Shown: positions 10,966 through 21,667 of the stretch, in pieces
Position numbering within the stretch: the first letter of the stretch is position 1
Layout: each line of letters starts with the position of its first letter
From: Eutreptiella sp. 'Long Island Sound 2002'
Lineage: Eukaryota > Euglenozoa > Euglenophyceae > Eutreptiales > Eutreptiaceae
Assembly (NCBI GenBank): GCA_964036045.1
Contig: OZ038384.1
Coordinates: 99,736,871 to 99,800,870 of the forward strand
Length of the DNA stretch: 64,000 nucleotides
Direction: 5' to 3'
Translations under genes and position numbers: made by a program
The notes under the pieces: generated by a model
The model's input: the letters and a program-made list of their open reading frames with translations, nothing else
Told to the model about the DNA's origin: nothing
The model's database searches: none

Positions 10966-13227
10966 AAAAAAAATGCACAATCGTCCAGCGGACTTTTAAA
11001 AATTGTCCGAAAAAATCGTCAGTGGGACAACTCATTGCAGCCTGTGGTAAGTAAAAGTGGCTGTGAAACAACGAATAAAGTTCTGTCCGTCAAATGCTAC
11101 GAAAGACAAATCGTCCGACGGACAATAAGAAATTGTCCGACGGACAATTTAAAATTGTCCGAAAAAAATCGTCAGCGGGACAACTCATTGCAGCCTGTGG
11201 TAAGTAAAAGTGGCTGTGAAACAACGAATAAAGTTCTATCCGTCAAATGCTACGAAGAACAAATCGTCCGACGGACAATAAAAAATTGTCCGACGGACAA
11301 TTTAAAATTGTCCGTCGGACAAAAGGATAAGGTTCTGTCCGTCAAATGCTACGAAAGACAAATCGTCCAACGGACAATAAAAAATTGTCCGACGGACAAT
11401 TTAAAATTGTTCGAAAAAAATCGTCAGCGGGACAACTCATTGCAGCCTGTGGTAAGTAAAAGTGGCTGTGAAACAACGAATAAAGTTCTGTCCGTCAAAT
11501 GCTACGAAAGACAAATCGTCCGACGGACAATAAAAAATTGTCCGACGGACAATTTAAAATTGTCCGGAAAAAAATCGTCAGCGGGACAACTCATTGCAGC
11601 CTGTGGTAAGTAAAAGTGGCTTTGAAACAACGAATAAAGTTCTGTCCGTCAAATGCTACGAAAGACAAATCGTCCGACGGACAATTTAAAATTGTCCGTC
11701 GGACAAAAGGATAAGGTTCTGTCCGTCAAATGCTACGAAAGACAAATCGTCCGACGGACAATAAAAAATTGTCCGTCGGACAATTTAAAATTGTCCGAAA
11801 GAAATAATCAGCGCGACAACGCATTGCAGCCTGTGGTAAGTAAAAGTGGCTGTGAAACAACGAATAAAGTTCTGTCCGTCAAATGCTACGAAAGACAAAT
11901 CGTCCGACGGACAATAAAAAATTGTCTGACGGACAATTGAAAATTGTACGTCAGACAAAAGGATAAGGTTCTGTCCGTCAAATGCTACGAAAGACAAATC
12001 GTCCGACGGACAATAAAAAATTGCCCGACGGACAATTTAAAATTGTCCGAATGAAATAATCAGCGGGACAACTCATTGCAGCCTGTGGTAAGTAAAAGTG
12101 GCTGTGAAACAACGAATAAAGTTCTGTCCGTCAAATGCTACGAAAGACAAATCGTCCGACGGACAATAAAAAATTTTCCGACAGACAATTTAAAATTGTC
12201 CGTCGGACAAAAGGATAAGGTTCTGTCCGTCAAATGCTACGAAAGACAAATCGTCCGACGGACAATAAAAAATTGTCCGACGGACAATTTAAAATTGTCC
12301 GGAAAAAAATCGTCAGCGGGACACGTCATTGCAGCCTGTGGTAAGTAAAAGTGGCTGTGAAACAACGAATAAAGTTCTGTCCGTCAAATGCTACGAAAGA
12401 CAAATCGTCCGACGGACAATAAAAAATTATCCGACGGACAATTTAAAATTGTCCGTCGGACAATAGGATAAGGTTCTGTCCGTCAAATGCTACGAAAGAC
12501 AAATCGTCCGACGGACAAGAAAAAGTTGTCCGACGGACAATTTAAAATTGTCCGGAAAAAAATCGTCAGCGGGACAACTCATTGCAGCCTGTGGTAAGTA
12601 AAAGTGGCTGTGAAACAACGAATAAAGTTCTGTCCGTCAAATGCTACGAAAGACAAATCGTCCGACGGACAATAAAAAATTGTCCAACGGACAATTTAAA
12701 ATTGTCCGTCGGACAAAAGGATAAGGTTCTGTCCGTCAAATGCTACGAAAGACAAATCGTCTGACGGACAATAAAAAAATGTCCGACGGACAATTTAAAA
12801 TTGTCCGAAAAAAATCGTCAGCGGGACAACTCATTGCAGCCTGTGGTAAGTAAAAGTGGCTGTGAAACAACGAATAAAGTTCTGTCCGTCAAATGCTACG
12901 AAAGACAAATCGGCCGACGGACAATAAAAAAATGTCCGACGGACAATTTAAAATTGTCCGTCGGACAAAAGGATAAGGTTCTGTCCGTCAAATGCTACGA
13001 AAGACAAATCGTCCGACGGACAATAAAAAATTGTCCGACGGACAATTTAAAATTCTCCGGAAAAGAATCGTCAGCGGGACAACTCATTGCAGCCTGTGGT
13101 AAGTAAAAGTGGCTGTGAAACAACGAATAAAGTTCTGTCCGTCAAATGCTACGAAAGACAAATCGTCTGACGGACAATAAAAAATTGTCCGACGGACAAT
13201 TTAAATTTGTCCGTCGGACAAAAGGAT
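10966..13227. repeat. TTGTCCG(A/T)CGGACAA satellite, 153-bp and 99-bp modules
   Basis: The anchor GGGACAACTCATTGCAGCC recurs at 11024, 11177, 11429, 11583, about 11813, 12065, 12318, 12571, 12823 and 13076. Steps are about 153 bp or about 252 bp (153 + 99), with one 230-bp step. The near-palindromes TTGTCCGACGGACAA and TTGTCCGTCGGACAA flank each module. Modules are multiples of three and stay open in one plus frame (the repeated peptide includes SVKCYERQIVRRTIKNCP). Some copies carry one extra A that breaks the frame, which argues against a maintained protein. Every long module contains CTGTGGTAAGTAAAAG, a good match to a conventional 5' splice site. Confidence 0.95.
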
Positions 13228-13935
13228 AAGGTTAGGGGGAATATCCTATTGTCCGTCGGACAATTTTTTTTTGGTTTTTTTTTCGCTCAATGGATCCTAG
13301 CTATCTGGGTGAACCCTGCTGCCCTGGCGATTTAACCGAACCACACCATGCATTGTCATTCAAAAGCTCATGCACTGCACCCAGCTGGCTAGCACAGCTG
13401 TGGCTAGGGTAGTCAACAGTGAAGCAAAAAAATGCACGGCGATTGCAGAGCCTCTGAGCACCCTGCAAGACAACGTGGATTATCCACGCTGAACGTGCTA
13501 CCTAGTAAAGGTTCAGCCTCACGGGTGACTCTCTGGCACTAATGTGATGAGATGTTCATTGGTGGATTTGTTCCCGTAGCAATTGAACAAAAAGCCACCA
13601 TGCATTGTCATTCAAAATGCATGGCACTCCCCTTGCTCGTCTCTCCGATGTTTACCACAAACCATACTTACAAAAAAGGCATGTTTCTGGGTAGTTCTCC
13701 ATAGGCATAGTCGGCAACCCAAGGGACCCCTTCAGGATGTATCCACGGCTTCTGTGCCCCAAGCCAATCGCGTTGGTGAGGTCTCTGGGATCAGGGCATG
13801 GACATCTGAACTCGCTTTGCCAAACCAAAACATTGTCCAGCCGCCGCAGCTCCATTAAGGTCCACCGCTTACTGGTAAAATCAGGGTAAAAATTGGGCAT
13901 GTTTTTCGCCACACAAGGAGGGTGCTGGGTATACT

Positions 13936-14860
13936 TTGCACTGCACCACGGCCTCCTACCACCTTCGAAATGCATTCCACTTCACAAATGCCTTCCTGGT
14001 TAGCTGTTTACCACAAACCATATTTACAAAAAAGGCGTGTTTCTGGGTAGTTCTTCCCGGGATTCGGTTCGGAGCGGCGATCAACAGGGGTACATACTTT
14101 TCCTTGAAGCGATCAAAGGGGAAGGTCCTTGGAGCAAGGTACGCAGCTGACCAGATGCCCACCACGGACTGTGACAACGGATGGACACTGGTGAAGCGAA
14201 GACCACGTTTTGTTTGTGTGCCGACCACAGAGACTCTTCAACTACAGCTTCAGGATGGTTGTGTCGAAGAAATTACCATAACCTGGCTGCCAGACCATCA
14301 ACATCAGGATGGTGGAATGAAAGCCAACATCAAGAATGTTCAACGCCTACTGCGTACTGCACATGCACACTATTCCCAAGTCCGTCCGGATGTGGAGGGT
14401 GGCATGGTAGGAATCGGACAACACGGGCAATCCTACCTCCGGCGGGTTTGCTTCCATCGTGCAACCACGGGGTGCAAAAACGAGGATCACGAAAAGGCAG
14501 TGGAGGCACAGGTTGCCTCCAGGCTTGGGGACCTTGCGCCAACGTTCCACAAGATCTTTGGGGAAAAAATGCAACATCAAATTTCATCTCTTCAAATGTA
14601 TCATCCTCACCGTCTTTGGCGGCAAAGGTTCCGTTGATCTGACGAACGCTCCGCATTGCGACCTACAGGATTCTACGGGAAGCTTTGCCGTGTGGATCCG
14701 TGAACAATGTAGGGAACACATTGATGAGCCTGCTTGGTTCCTACGTCCCGACTATGGTGTTGCCATCCAGCTTTGCCTCGTTGCAATGACGTGGTCGGGC
14801 GCAGTTCTGAGGCACTGTAGTCTCACAGGGCCTCCATCATTGGTGTCCGGTCGGTGGTGA
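13936..14860 (+). pseudogene. Second copy of the frameshifted oxygenase-like remnant
   Basis: Same structure as the copy at 8113-9037: a frame from 13936 to a stop at 14637, then the +1 frame to 14860 with H-C-D and R-H-C motifs. The few differences from copy 1 are mostly amino-acid changing (for example E to D before L-A-P-T-F, V to G before G-M-V-G). This suggests neither copy has been under protein-level selection since duplication. The shared frameshift supports an inactive ancestor or an intron that I cannot recognise. Confidence 0.45.
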
Positions 14861-15017
14861 AGGCCGAGGTTCAGCACCAGTAGTGCAGCCTTTCTTAGTG
14901 GATCATATTCGCTTTTTGAAGACGCCAAAGCCAAAACTGCCAGGTGTCCATGTCGGATTATGAAAACGGCTATCATTAGGCCACCACAGCCGCGACACCA
15001 GGTTCCCTTGAACCTAT

Positions 15018-15076
15018 ACACACACACACACTGTATATATATATACATATATATATACATATATGTGTGTGTGTGT
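15018..15076. repeat. Compound (AC)n-(TA)n-(GT)n microsatellite, copy 2
   Basis: Same near-palindromic microsatellite as at 9195, carried along in the duplicated A segment. Confidence 0.95.
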
Positions 15077-15569
15077 TTATAGATGTAGACCCACAGACAT
15101 TCCGGGAAAGCTTTTTGTTCCTTCTCGCCCTATACAGACGTTCCTTTCTTCCATTTCTTGCACATGTTCGAAGAATCCCAAACTTTTTGCTGTGCTTTGA
15201 TGTGTACAAGGACGGTGGGCCAAAACCAATGATTCGAGGGTAAAATCCAAGGACCGCAAGTTAAAATGCAGGCAGCGAAGGGTAAATGCAAAACGTCCAT
15301 GGGAAAACCCCTAGGACCAAAAGGTAGAACCCAAGGACCAAAGGGTAACATCCAAAGACAAGAGGGTTTTGTCCCTTTTGATACAATGCCCAAAGTCACA
15401 CACTGAAATGGTCCTTTGAAAGGGGTGGGCCTTGGTCCAAAAGCATTCCAAAAGAGCGAAATCCTTTCAAACGGGTGCGGTTTGCTCCAACTACTCTTGA
15501 AAAGGGTGGGCCTTGCTCCAAAATTCGGTAAAAAGGGGTTGGTCCTCGCCCCATAGCCTTCAAATGGGT

Positions 15570-16267
15570 CACCTATGATTTTGTGGGGCATTCTGCGGCC
15601 AAAACCGCATTTACGCTACCGCACTGGATCTGAAACGGCCCAACGGATCTGAAACGGCCGCGGTGCCAAAAATTTGTCTTTCAAACATGAATTTTTGCAA
15701 AATCCATTGCTTGAATACATTTGATTCCTTGGCACAAAAGTGTGGATGTGTCAGAACATTACAATGCTGTGGTTGAATCTAAAGATGCCTGCCAAAAGTC
15801 GTTTTAATATTGTTGTTCTGCTGTTTTTGTGCTGCTCAGCTGTAGTGCAGATCGATCCGGACATTTCCGGCTATTGACTGCTAAATTTTGACACAACATT
15901 TCTGACTTATGCTGTGCAATTGCCTTCGTTTTGCCTTGCTTGCAAACACAACGTTGAACTGGTGAGAACTGTTGAGAACTGAGGTCCCTGGGACTTGATT
16001 TGTGCTGCTGGTAAAGGTTTCGGAACAGTTGACAGTTGACGTGCTGTGCACTTGCTTGTGTTGTGCCTTCTTTGCCCGGTCTTGGCTCTGTGAGTTTACT
16101 ATTTGCCTGATTTGTTGCAAAGCCTGTTCTGCAACCCTTGACTCTCCCTGAAAAGGGATCTCCTGTGGTGCAGAAGTACCCATTCCAACGGTCAGGCTTT
16201 GTAGCTCATCTTTGGCAAATAGTCTCAAACTTGCAGGCACGGGCCCTTTGCACCGCACAATGCTCAA
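15570..16267 (-). other. Non-repetitive stretch with a 128-codon minus-strand frame (15881-16267)
   Basis: This is one of the few stretches here without obvious internal repetition. A minus-strand frame of 128 codons starts with ATG at 16267 and stops at 15881. It is rich in Q and S, with ordinary polar residues (for example KDELQSLTVGMG, VAEQALQQIRQIVN). I recognise no domain. Its 5' end touches the 110-bp repeat, so it may be a truncated gene or chance. From 15570 to 15880 I see no feature. Confidence 0.2.
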
Positions 16268-16694
16268 AAGAACTAGGCTTCACAAAGGTTGGCAGGTGTT
16301 TGAAATGACAATGAGAACTGAGGTGTGTGGTTAACTGAGAAGTCAGTTTGAACTGGTCCCACCCTACGATGCTCCAAAGAACTTTGCTTCACAAAGGTTG
16401 GCACAGGTTTTTGAACTGACTTTGAGAACTGAGGTGTGCAGGTAACTCAGAACTCGGCGTGAACTGGTTGCAGCGTACGAGGCTCCAAAGAACTTCGCTT
16501 CACAAAGGTTGCCACAGGCTTTTGAAATGACGATGAGAACTGAGGTGTGTGGTTAACTGAGAACTCGTTTTGAACTGGTCGCACCGTACGAGGCGCTAAA
16601 GAACTTCGCGTCACAAAGGTTGGCCCAGGTTTTTGAAATGACGATGAGAACTCAGGTGTGTGGTTAACTGAGAACTCGGTTTGAACTGGTCGCA
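16268..16694. repeat. About 110-bp tandem repeat, roughly four copies
   Basis: CACAAAGGTTGGC-like anchors lie at 16281, 16390, 16501 and 16612 (steps 109-111 bp). Each unit contains GAGAACTGAGGTGTG, GTTAACTGAGAACTC and TTTGAACTGGTCGCA. The last unit runs straight into TTAGGG repeats. Confidence 0.9.
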
Positions 16695-16696
16695 GG

Positions 16697-16738
16697 TTAG
16701 GGTTAGGGTTAGGGTTAGGGTTAGGGTTAGGGTTAGGG
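16697..16738 (+). repeat. Interstitial telomere-type array, 7 x TTAGGG
   Basis: Seven perfect TTAGGG units followed by TTAG and then the start of the macro-repeat head block (AGCTATATTATC). It marks the boundary between the 110-bp repeat and the macro-repeat array. Confidence 0.97.
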
Positions 16739-16740
16739 TT

Positions 16741-17939
16741 AGCTATATTATCTCTAACCCATCGTGTGAGGGGATAATTTTAAATTATCCCCTCGCGCGA
16801 GAGGATAATTATGCAAAAGTGTTTGACCCCTCTTGGACCCTTTTGCGATCCTGAAATGCCCCAATATCAAGCCCTCTTCGAATTTTTGGAGGCTTGGGGG
16901 GGGGGACAATGGGTAACCGGAGAGTGTTGAGGGGACTGGGACTGAGTATTTGAAACCAAAATGCAGCACGTGCACTGCTTTATGATCATTTACTTCAGCC
17001 TGAAACCTTGAGCCCGAATAAGTGGACCCCCCCCCATTTCCCCGGGTTCCATAGTGACAATGAGAGTTGGAGTGTCCGTTGCTGCACCGCTACGATGCCC
17101 ACCCCCTGCGTGTGATAGGACACTGTGCGCCACTCAAAGGATGGGCCTTGCTCCAACGTCCTTTGAAAGGGGTGGGCCTTTCAGCATTTCAAAGGGGGGG
17201 GTGCTTTTACGGCAAGGGGAGGGCGGGGGCTTTTGGGGCGGGATGGCATCCTTTGGCACCGTGTATTTTGAACCGCAGCTTGGTGCTTTTCATTTGCTTT
17301 GATGTGTACAAGGACGGTGGGCCAAAACCAATGATTCGAGGGTAAAATCCAAGGACCGCAAGTTAAAATGCAGGCAGCGAAGGGTAAATGCAAAACGTCT
17401 ATGGGAAAACCCCTAGGACCAAAAGGTAGAACCCAAGGACCAAAGGGTAACATCCAAAGACAAGAGGGTTTCTTCCCTTTTGATACAATGCCCAAAGTCA
17501 CACACTGAAATGGTCCTTTGAAAGGGGTGGGCCTTTGTCCAAAAGCATTCCAAAAGAGCAAAATCCTTTCAAACGGGTGCGGTTTGCTCCAACTACTCTT
17601 GAAAAGGGTGGGCCTTGCTCCAAAATTCGGTAAAAAGGGGTTGGTCCTCGCCCCATAGCCTTCAAATGGGTGTGCCTTGTTCCCAACACCTTTTCAAAGG
17701 CTGGGCCTTGCTCCAAAGTTTTTTGAAATGGGTGGGCCTTGGTCCGAAAGCATTTCAAAAGAGTAAAATCCTTTCAAACGGGTGCGGTTTGCTCCAGTTA
17801 CTCTTGAAAAGGGTGGGCCTTGCTCCAAAATTCGGTAAAATGGGTCGGTCTTGGTCCCAGAATGCAAAAATATGAGACGAAGGCGTCTAAACACAGAAAT
17901 GTTGAATATTGAAGCTCGTTTTGTTTTTGATTGATGGTT
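16741..17939. repeat. Macro-repeat head block (unit 1)
   Basis: The first 60 bp are a piece of the TATCCCC satellite (GAGGGGATAATTTTAAATTA). Then comes about 450 bp of sequence unique to macro-repeat heads, with long G and C runs near 16896 and 17028, followed by the GGGCCTTG minisatellite also seen at 9374. The short open frames overlap each other on both strands and recur unchanged with the repeat; none looks like a gene. Confidence 0.85.
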
Positions 17940-18215
17940 GCAAGATCCATAGACCTGGTCTATAGACGATTTCATGGTCTATAGACCTGGTCTATAGACC
18001 TAGTTTATAGACCTGGTCTATAGACAGTCAGTCCACCATCCAGAGACTTGGTCCAAAGACCAGATTCTATTGGATCTATAGACGAGCTGGATGCATACTG
18101 TGGATCCTTTCAAATGAGCGTTCCATTGTCTATGGACCTGGTCCATAGGCGGTTGTATGATCTATAGACGTGGTCTATAGACCGTTTCATTGGTCTATAG
18201 CCCTAGTTGATAGAC
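17940..18215. repeat. GGTCTATAGACC block (unit 1)
   Basis: Clustered GGTCTATAGACC palindromes and variants, ending with CTATAGCCCTAGTTGATAG. Confidence 0.9.
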
Positions 18216-18784
18216 CGCTTTGGGCCACCCCCCGCTTGGGTTGGTTTCCCAACGGCTACGTTTTCTAGGGTGTTCATGGCTTTTTTGCACTCCCGGCACC
18301 TTCCTCTAGAGACTAGTGTCGCTTTCACGCCCTTCGCTTTAGGGTAAAGATAGGGTTAGGGTTAGAATTTCTCCGAGCTGCATTAATGTCCGGCGCTCGC
18401 CAATAAAATCGGGGTAAAAATTGGGTATGTTTTTCGCCACACAAGGAGGCTGCTGGTTATACTTTGCACTGCACCACTGCCTCCTACCACCTTCACGCTG
18501 CTTTTCACTTCACAAATGCCTTCGTCTGTATCAGTACATCATTTTTCAACCCAACGTAGCTCATCCGGCATGCTCACTTTGTTTTTCCTAGTTTCAGCAA
18601 AGTGGTAATAAAAAAAGCAACTTTAGAAGTTTCTTATCAGAATTAAGCAGAAATACTTTCACATACTTAGGGTCGGTAGCAAAATGATTGGGCGCGGTAC
18701 TTTGTGGTATCCCATCACCTGCCTCAAAAGGTCAAGCGGTTCGCAAAACACATAAGTACCCACTTTTTGCAGTCGTACTCTTGA
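18216..18784. other. Linker and E block (unit 1), no gene recognised
   Basis: A 150-bp linker (starting TTTGGGCCACCCCCCGC) ends in a 35-bp fragment of the TATCCCC satellite (CGCTTTAGGGTAAAGATAGG followed by GTTAGGGTTAGAATTTCTCC). The E block that follows starts as a diverged copy of A' sequence (TTTTTCGCCACACAAGGAGG, CACTTCACAAATGCCTTC) and continues with about 240 bp of AT-rich sequence in which I find no reading frame or known RNA. The E block stands where the 5S module stands upstream of the type-2 SL genes. Confidence 0.6.
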
Positions 18785-18912
18785 GATCATTTCAGGATAT
18801 GGGTGACTCGGTAGGATCTGCCCGTTCCTAGACAGGCAGATCCAACCGAGTCTGGTTAGGAACGGGCAGAGCCTACCGAGTCAGTAATAGTCACCCATAT
18901 CCTAAAATGAGC
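18785..18912. repeat. 128-bp foldback element (unit 1, complete)
   Basis: The ends are inverted repeats of about 24 bp (left TCATTTCAGGATATGGGTGA, right TCACCCATATCCTAAAATGA). Nested inside are further inverted arms: TCGGTAGGATCTGCC against GGCAGATCC.ACCGA, and CTGCCCGTTCCTA against TAGGAACGGGCAG. The single strand can fold almost end to end. It resembles a MITE-like foldback element, but it always stands upstream of an SL RNA gene, so a regulatory or structural spacer role is also possible. Confidence 0.85.
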
Positions 18913-19118
18913 TATTGACACAGTAACCGCCCCCTATTTCGGGGTCGCTGAGTCCAAAACGTCACTCATTTTGCGAATCCGAGACGGTGGCGTCGAGCTA
19001 TGGGGGAGGGGGGTCCTAACGAGCGGTTGGGGGTCCGAAAACCCCGCTTGCGAACATGCGTTGGCGTGAAGGCGTCGCCTGGCACACCTTATGCCACACA
19101 CACGCTGCACACGGGTAC
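18913..19118 (+). promoter_or_regulatory. Conserved upstream region of type-1 SL RNA gene
   Basis: About 205 bp between the foldback element and the SL RNA start is shared, with scattered substitutions, between type-1 and type-2 SL genes. It includes CTATTTCGGGGTCGCTGAGT, CCAAAACGTCACTCA and GGGGGTCCTAACGAGCGG. Conservation across diverged gene types and constant distance to the RNA start make it the best candidate for the SL promoter. No specific element is proven. Confidence 0.35.
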
Positions 19119-19219
19119 ACACTCTGAGTGTCTATTTTTTTTCGGTATCTACTCGCTCCTTACTAGGCAGCTTTGGTGCTTTCAGCGCCACTTTGTGGAG
19201 GCCAATGGGCCAATCTCCT
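19119..19219 (+). ncRNA. Spliced-leader RNA gene, type 1 (unit 1)
   Basis: SL RNA donates its capped 5' exon to pre-mRNAs by trans-splicing in the nucleus. The first 26 nt (19119-19144) correspond to the Euglena leader, except that ACTTTCTGAG reads ACACTCTGAG; the rest, GTGTCTA, eight T and CG, is unchanged. A GT donor follows (CG|GTATCT). The intron part folds as expected: hairpin GGTGC-TTTCA-GCGCC, single-stranded CACTTTGTGG where an Sm site would be, then a terminal hairpin from GGAGGCC to GGCCAATCTCC. Total length of about 100 nt equals the known Euglena SL RNA. No 5S gene lies upstream. The two leader substitutions could make a distinct leader or mark a non-expressed variant. Confidence 0.88.
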
Positions 19220-19410
19220 CCAAAACCAAAGTCCTTTCCACCTGGAATCCCGTTCATAGGCTCATGCTTAGCACCCATCATTTAGTCCGCACACATGTCC
19301 CTCCCGGGGGTCTCTCTCCCCCCCTATCCCTCCCTTGGGGTCCCGTTCCCCCTTCCCTTTCATCTTCCACCCTTGCGGGATGCTCCATTCCCCGCTCCAA
19401 CGGTCCGACA
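19220..19410. other. Downstream flank of type-1 SL gene, with C/T-rich block
   Basis: CCAAAACCAAAGTCC leads to a flank also present at 3980-4054 (TTCATAGGCTCATGCT, TTTAGTCCGCACACATG). It is followed by a C/T-rich block (CCCGGGGGTCTCTCTCCCCC to CCCCGCTCCAAC) that matches one part of the 198-bp tandem repeat at 30042. No separate gene is seen. Confidence 0.7.
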
Positions 19411-20278
19411 GAAAATGCACAATCGTCCAGCGGACATTTAAAAAATTGTCCGAAAAAAATCGTCAGCGGGACAACTCATTGCAGCCTGTGGTAAGTAAAA
19501 GTGGCTATGAAACAACGAATAAAGTTCTGTCCGTCAAATGCTACGAAAGACAAATCGTCCGACGGAAAATAAAAAATTGTCCGACGGACAATATAAAATT
19601 GTCCGTCGGCCAAAAGGATAAGGTTCTGTCCGTCAAATGCTACGAAAGACAAATCGTCCGACGGACAATAAAAAATTGTCCGACGGACAATTTAAAATTG
19701 TCCGAAAAAAATCGTCAGCGGGACAACTCATTGCAGCCTGTGGTAAGTAAAAGTGGCTGTGAAACAACGAATAAAGTTATGTCCGTCAAATGCTACGAAG
19801 GACAAATCGTCCGACGGACAATAAAAAATTGTCCGACGGACAATTTAAAATTGTCCGAAAAAAATCGTCAGCGGGACAACTCATTGCAGCCTGTGGTAAG
19901 TAAAAGTGGTTGTGAAACAACGAATAAAGTTCTGTCCGTCAAATGCTACGAAAGACAAATCGTCCGACGGGAGATGAAAAATTGTCCGACGGACAATTTG
20001 AGATTGTCCGTCGGACAAAAGGATAAGGTTCTGTCCGTCAAATGCTACGAAAGACAAATCGTCCAACGGACAATAAAAAATTGTCCGACGGACAATTTAA
20101 AATTGTCCGAAAAAAATCGTCAGCGGGACAACTCATTGCAGCCTGTGGTAAGTAAAAGTGGCTGTGAAACAACGAATAAAGTTATGTCCGTCAAATGCTA
20201 CGAAGGACAAATCGTCTGACGGACAATAAAAAATTGTCCGGCGGACAATTTAAAATTGTCCGTCAGACAAAAGGATAA
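19411..20278. repeat. TTGTCCG satellite (unit 1, 868 bp)
   Basis: Same 153/99-bp modules as at 10966, entered at the same boundary (AAATGCACAATCGTCCAGCG). A plus-strand frame stays open from 19335 to 20219 because modules are multiples of three; it reads through the C/T-rich flank and is not credible as a gene. Confidence 0.95.
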
Positions 20279-21184
20279 GGTTAGGGGGAATATCCTATTG
20301 TCCGTCGGACATTTTTTTTTGGTTTTTTTTTCGCTCTATGCATCCTAGCTATCTGGGTGAACCCTGCTGCCCTGGTGCTTTAACCGAACCACAGCATGCA
20401 TTGTGATTCAAAAGCTCATGCACTGCACCCAGCTGGGTAGCACAGCTGTGGCTAGGGTAGTCAACAGTGAAGCAAAAAAATGCACGGCGATTGCAGAGCC
20501 TCTGAGCACCCTGCAAGACAACGTGGATTATCCACGCTGAACGTGCTACCTAATAAAGGTTGAGCCTCAGGGGTGACTCTCTGGCATTAATGTGATGAGA
20601 TGTTCATTGGTGGATTTGTTCCCGTAGCAATTGCACAAAAAGCCACCATGCATTGTCATTCAAAATGCATGGCACTCCCCTTGCTGGTCTCTCCGCTGTT
20701 TACCACAAACCATACATACAAAAAAGGCATGTTTCTGGGTAGTTCTCCATAGGCATAGTCGGCAACCCAAGGGACCCCTTCAGGATGTATCCACAGCTTC
20801 TGTGCCCCAAGCCAATGGCGTTGGTGAGGTCTCTGGGATCAGGGCATGGACATCCGAACCCGCTTTGCCAAACCAAAACATTGTCCATCCGCCGCAGCTC
20901 CATTAAGGTCCACCGCTCACTAGTAAAATCGGGGTAAAAATTCGGGATGTTTTTCGCCACACAAGGAGGGTGCGTGGTATACTTTGCACTGCACCACGGC
21001 TTCCTACCACCTTCAGGATGCATTCCACTTCACAAATGCCTTCCTTCCCATGATTACATCACATTCCAACCCATAGCTGCTCACCCGGGATGCTCCCCTT
21101 GCTGGTCTCTCCGCTGTTTACCACAAACCATACATACAAAAAAGGCATGTTTCTGGGTAGTTCTCCCTAGGCATAGTCGGCAAC
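20279..21184. repeat. A' block (unit 1)
   Basis: Related to the first part of the A segment (7405 onward). It begins at GGTTAGGGGGAATATCC and carries a partial second copy of an internal segment of about 415 bp (TTTACCACAAACCATACATA at 20699 and again near 21116). It ends where the second half of a foldback element has replaced the rest. The 91- and 107-codon frames on opposite strands recur in all copies, but differences from the A segment are mostly amino-acid changing, so they are not treated as genes. Confidence 0.9.
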
Positions 21185-21246
21185 CCCGGTTAGGAACGGG
21201 CAGAGCCTACCGAGTCGGTAATAGTCACCCATATCCTAAAATGAGC
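21185..21246. repeat. Right half of foldback element (unit 1)
   Basis: Only the segment from CCGGTTAGGAACGGGCAG to TCACCCATATCCTAAAATGA and GC is present, joined directly to A' sequence (GGCAACC). The left arm is missing, so the long hairpin cannot form here. Confidence 0.85.
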
Positions 21247-21451
21247 TATTGACACAATAACCCCCCCCTATTTCGGGGTCGCTGAGTCCAAAACGTCACT
21301 CATTTTGCGAATCCGAGACAGTGGCGTTGATCTATGGCGGAGGGGGGTCCTAACGAGCGGTGGGGGGTCCGAAAAACCCCCCTGCCAACATGCGTGCGCG
21401 TGAAAAAGCTGCCACGCACACGTGATGCCACGCACACGCTGACAGAGGTAC

Positions 21452-21551
21452 ACTTTCTGAGTGTCTTTTTTTTTCCGTATATACTTGCTCCTTCGTAGGC
21501 AGCTTTGGTGCTTTCAGCGCCACTTTGTGGAGGCCAATGGGCCAATCTCCT
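21452..21551 (+). ncRNA. Spliced-leader RNA gene, type 2, probably defective (unit 1)
   Basis: The start ACTTTCTGAGTGTC matches the Euglena leader exactly, but the A before the T-run is missing, so the exon is 25 nt and reads GTGTC then nine T, CC. The donor GT follows (CC|GTATAT). The GGTGC/GCGCC hairpin, CACTTTGTGG and the terminal hairpin are intact. The flank just 3' reads CTTCGGGAACC instead of CTTCCAAAACC. The upstream region is conserved (21247-21451), but only half of the foldback element and no 5S gene are present. It is either a variant or a decayed copy. Confidence 0.8.
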
Positions 21552-21667
21552 TCGGGAACCAAAGCGCTTCCCACCTGGCATGTACGTGTGAACCATTTTC
21601 TGGTTGATAAAGCTGAGGCGCACAAAAAACCTCAATTGATGAGGCATGGATTGCAAGTAGAAAGCTT

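Larger units (their letters stand above)
13228..15569. repeat. A segment, copy 2 (2.34-kb duplication)
   Basis: Near-identical to 7405-9746. It follows the TTGTCCG satellite directly at GGATAAGGTTAGGGGGAAT. On the right, identity ends at CAAATGGGT, after which copy 1 continues with GTGCC and this copy with CACCTATG. It ends in unrelated sequence rather than in the rest of the GGGCCTTG minisatellite. Confidence 0.95.

Noticed and set aside
17054-17345. Short plus-strand frames in the macro-repeat head
   Set aside because: They overlap each other, include the GGGCCTTG minisatellite, and recur only because the macro-unit is repeated.
18590-18784. Possible snRNA in the AT-rich part of the E block
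   Set aside because: Compared from memory with conserved parts of U1, U2, U4, U5 and U6; none matches on either strand.
19335-20219. Long open frames in the TTGTCCG satellite (also 11035, 28000, 41151, 52020)
   Set aside because: Module lengths are divisible by three; some copies have frame-breaking single-base insertions and the frame enters from a C/T-rich SL flank.
20700-21023. 107-codon minus-strand frame in A and A' blocks, kept in all copies
   Set aside because: It looks protein-like, but by eye most differences between A and A' change amino acids, and an opposing plus-strand frame is equally open. No known domain.
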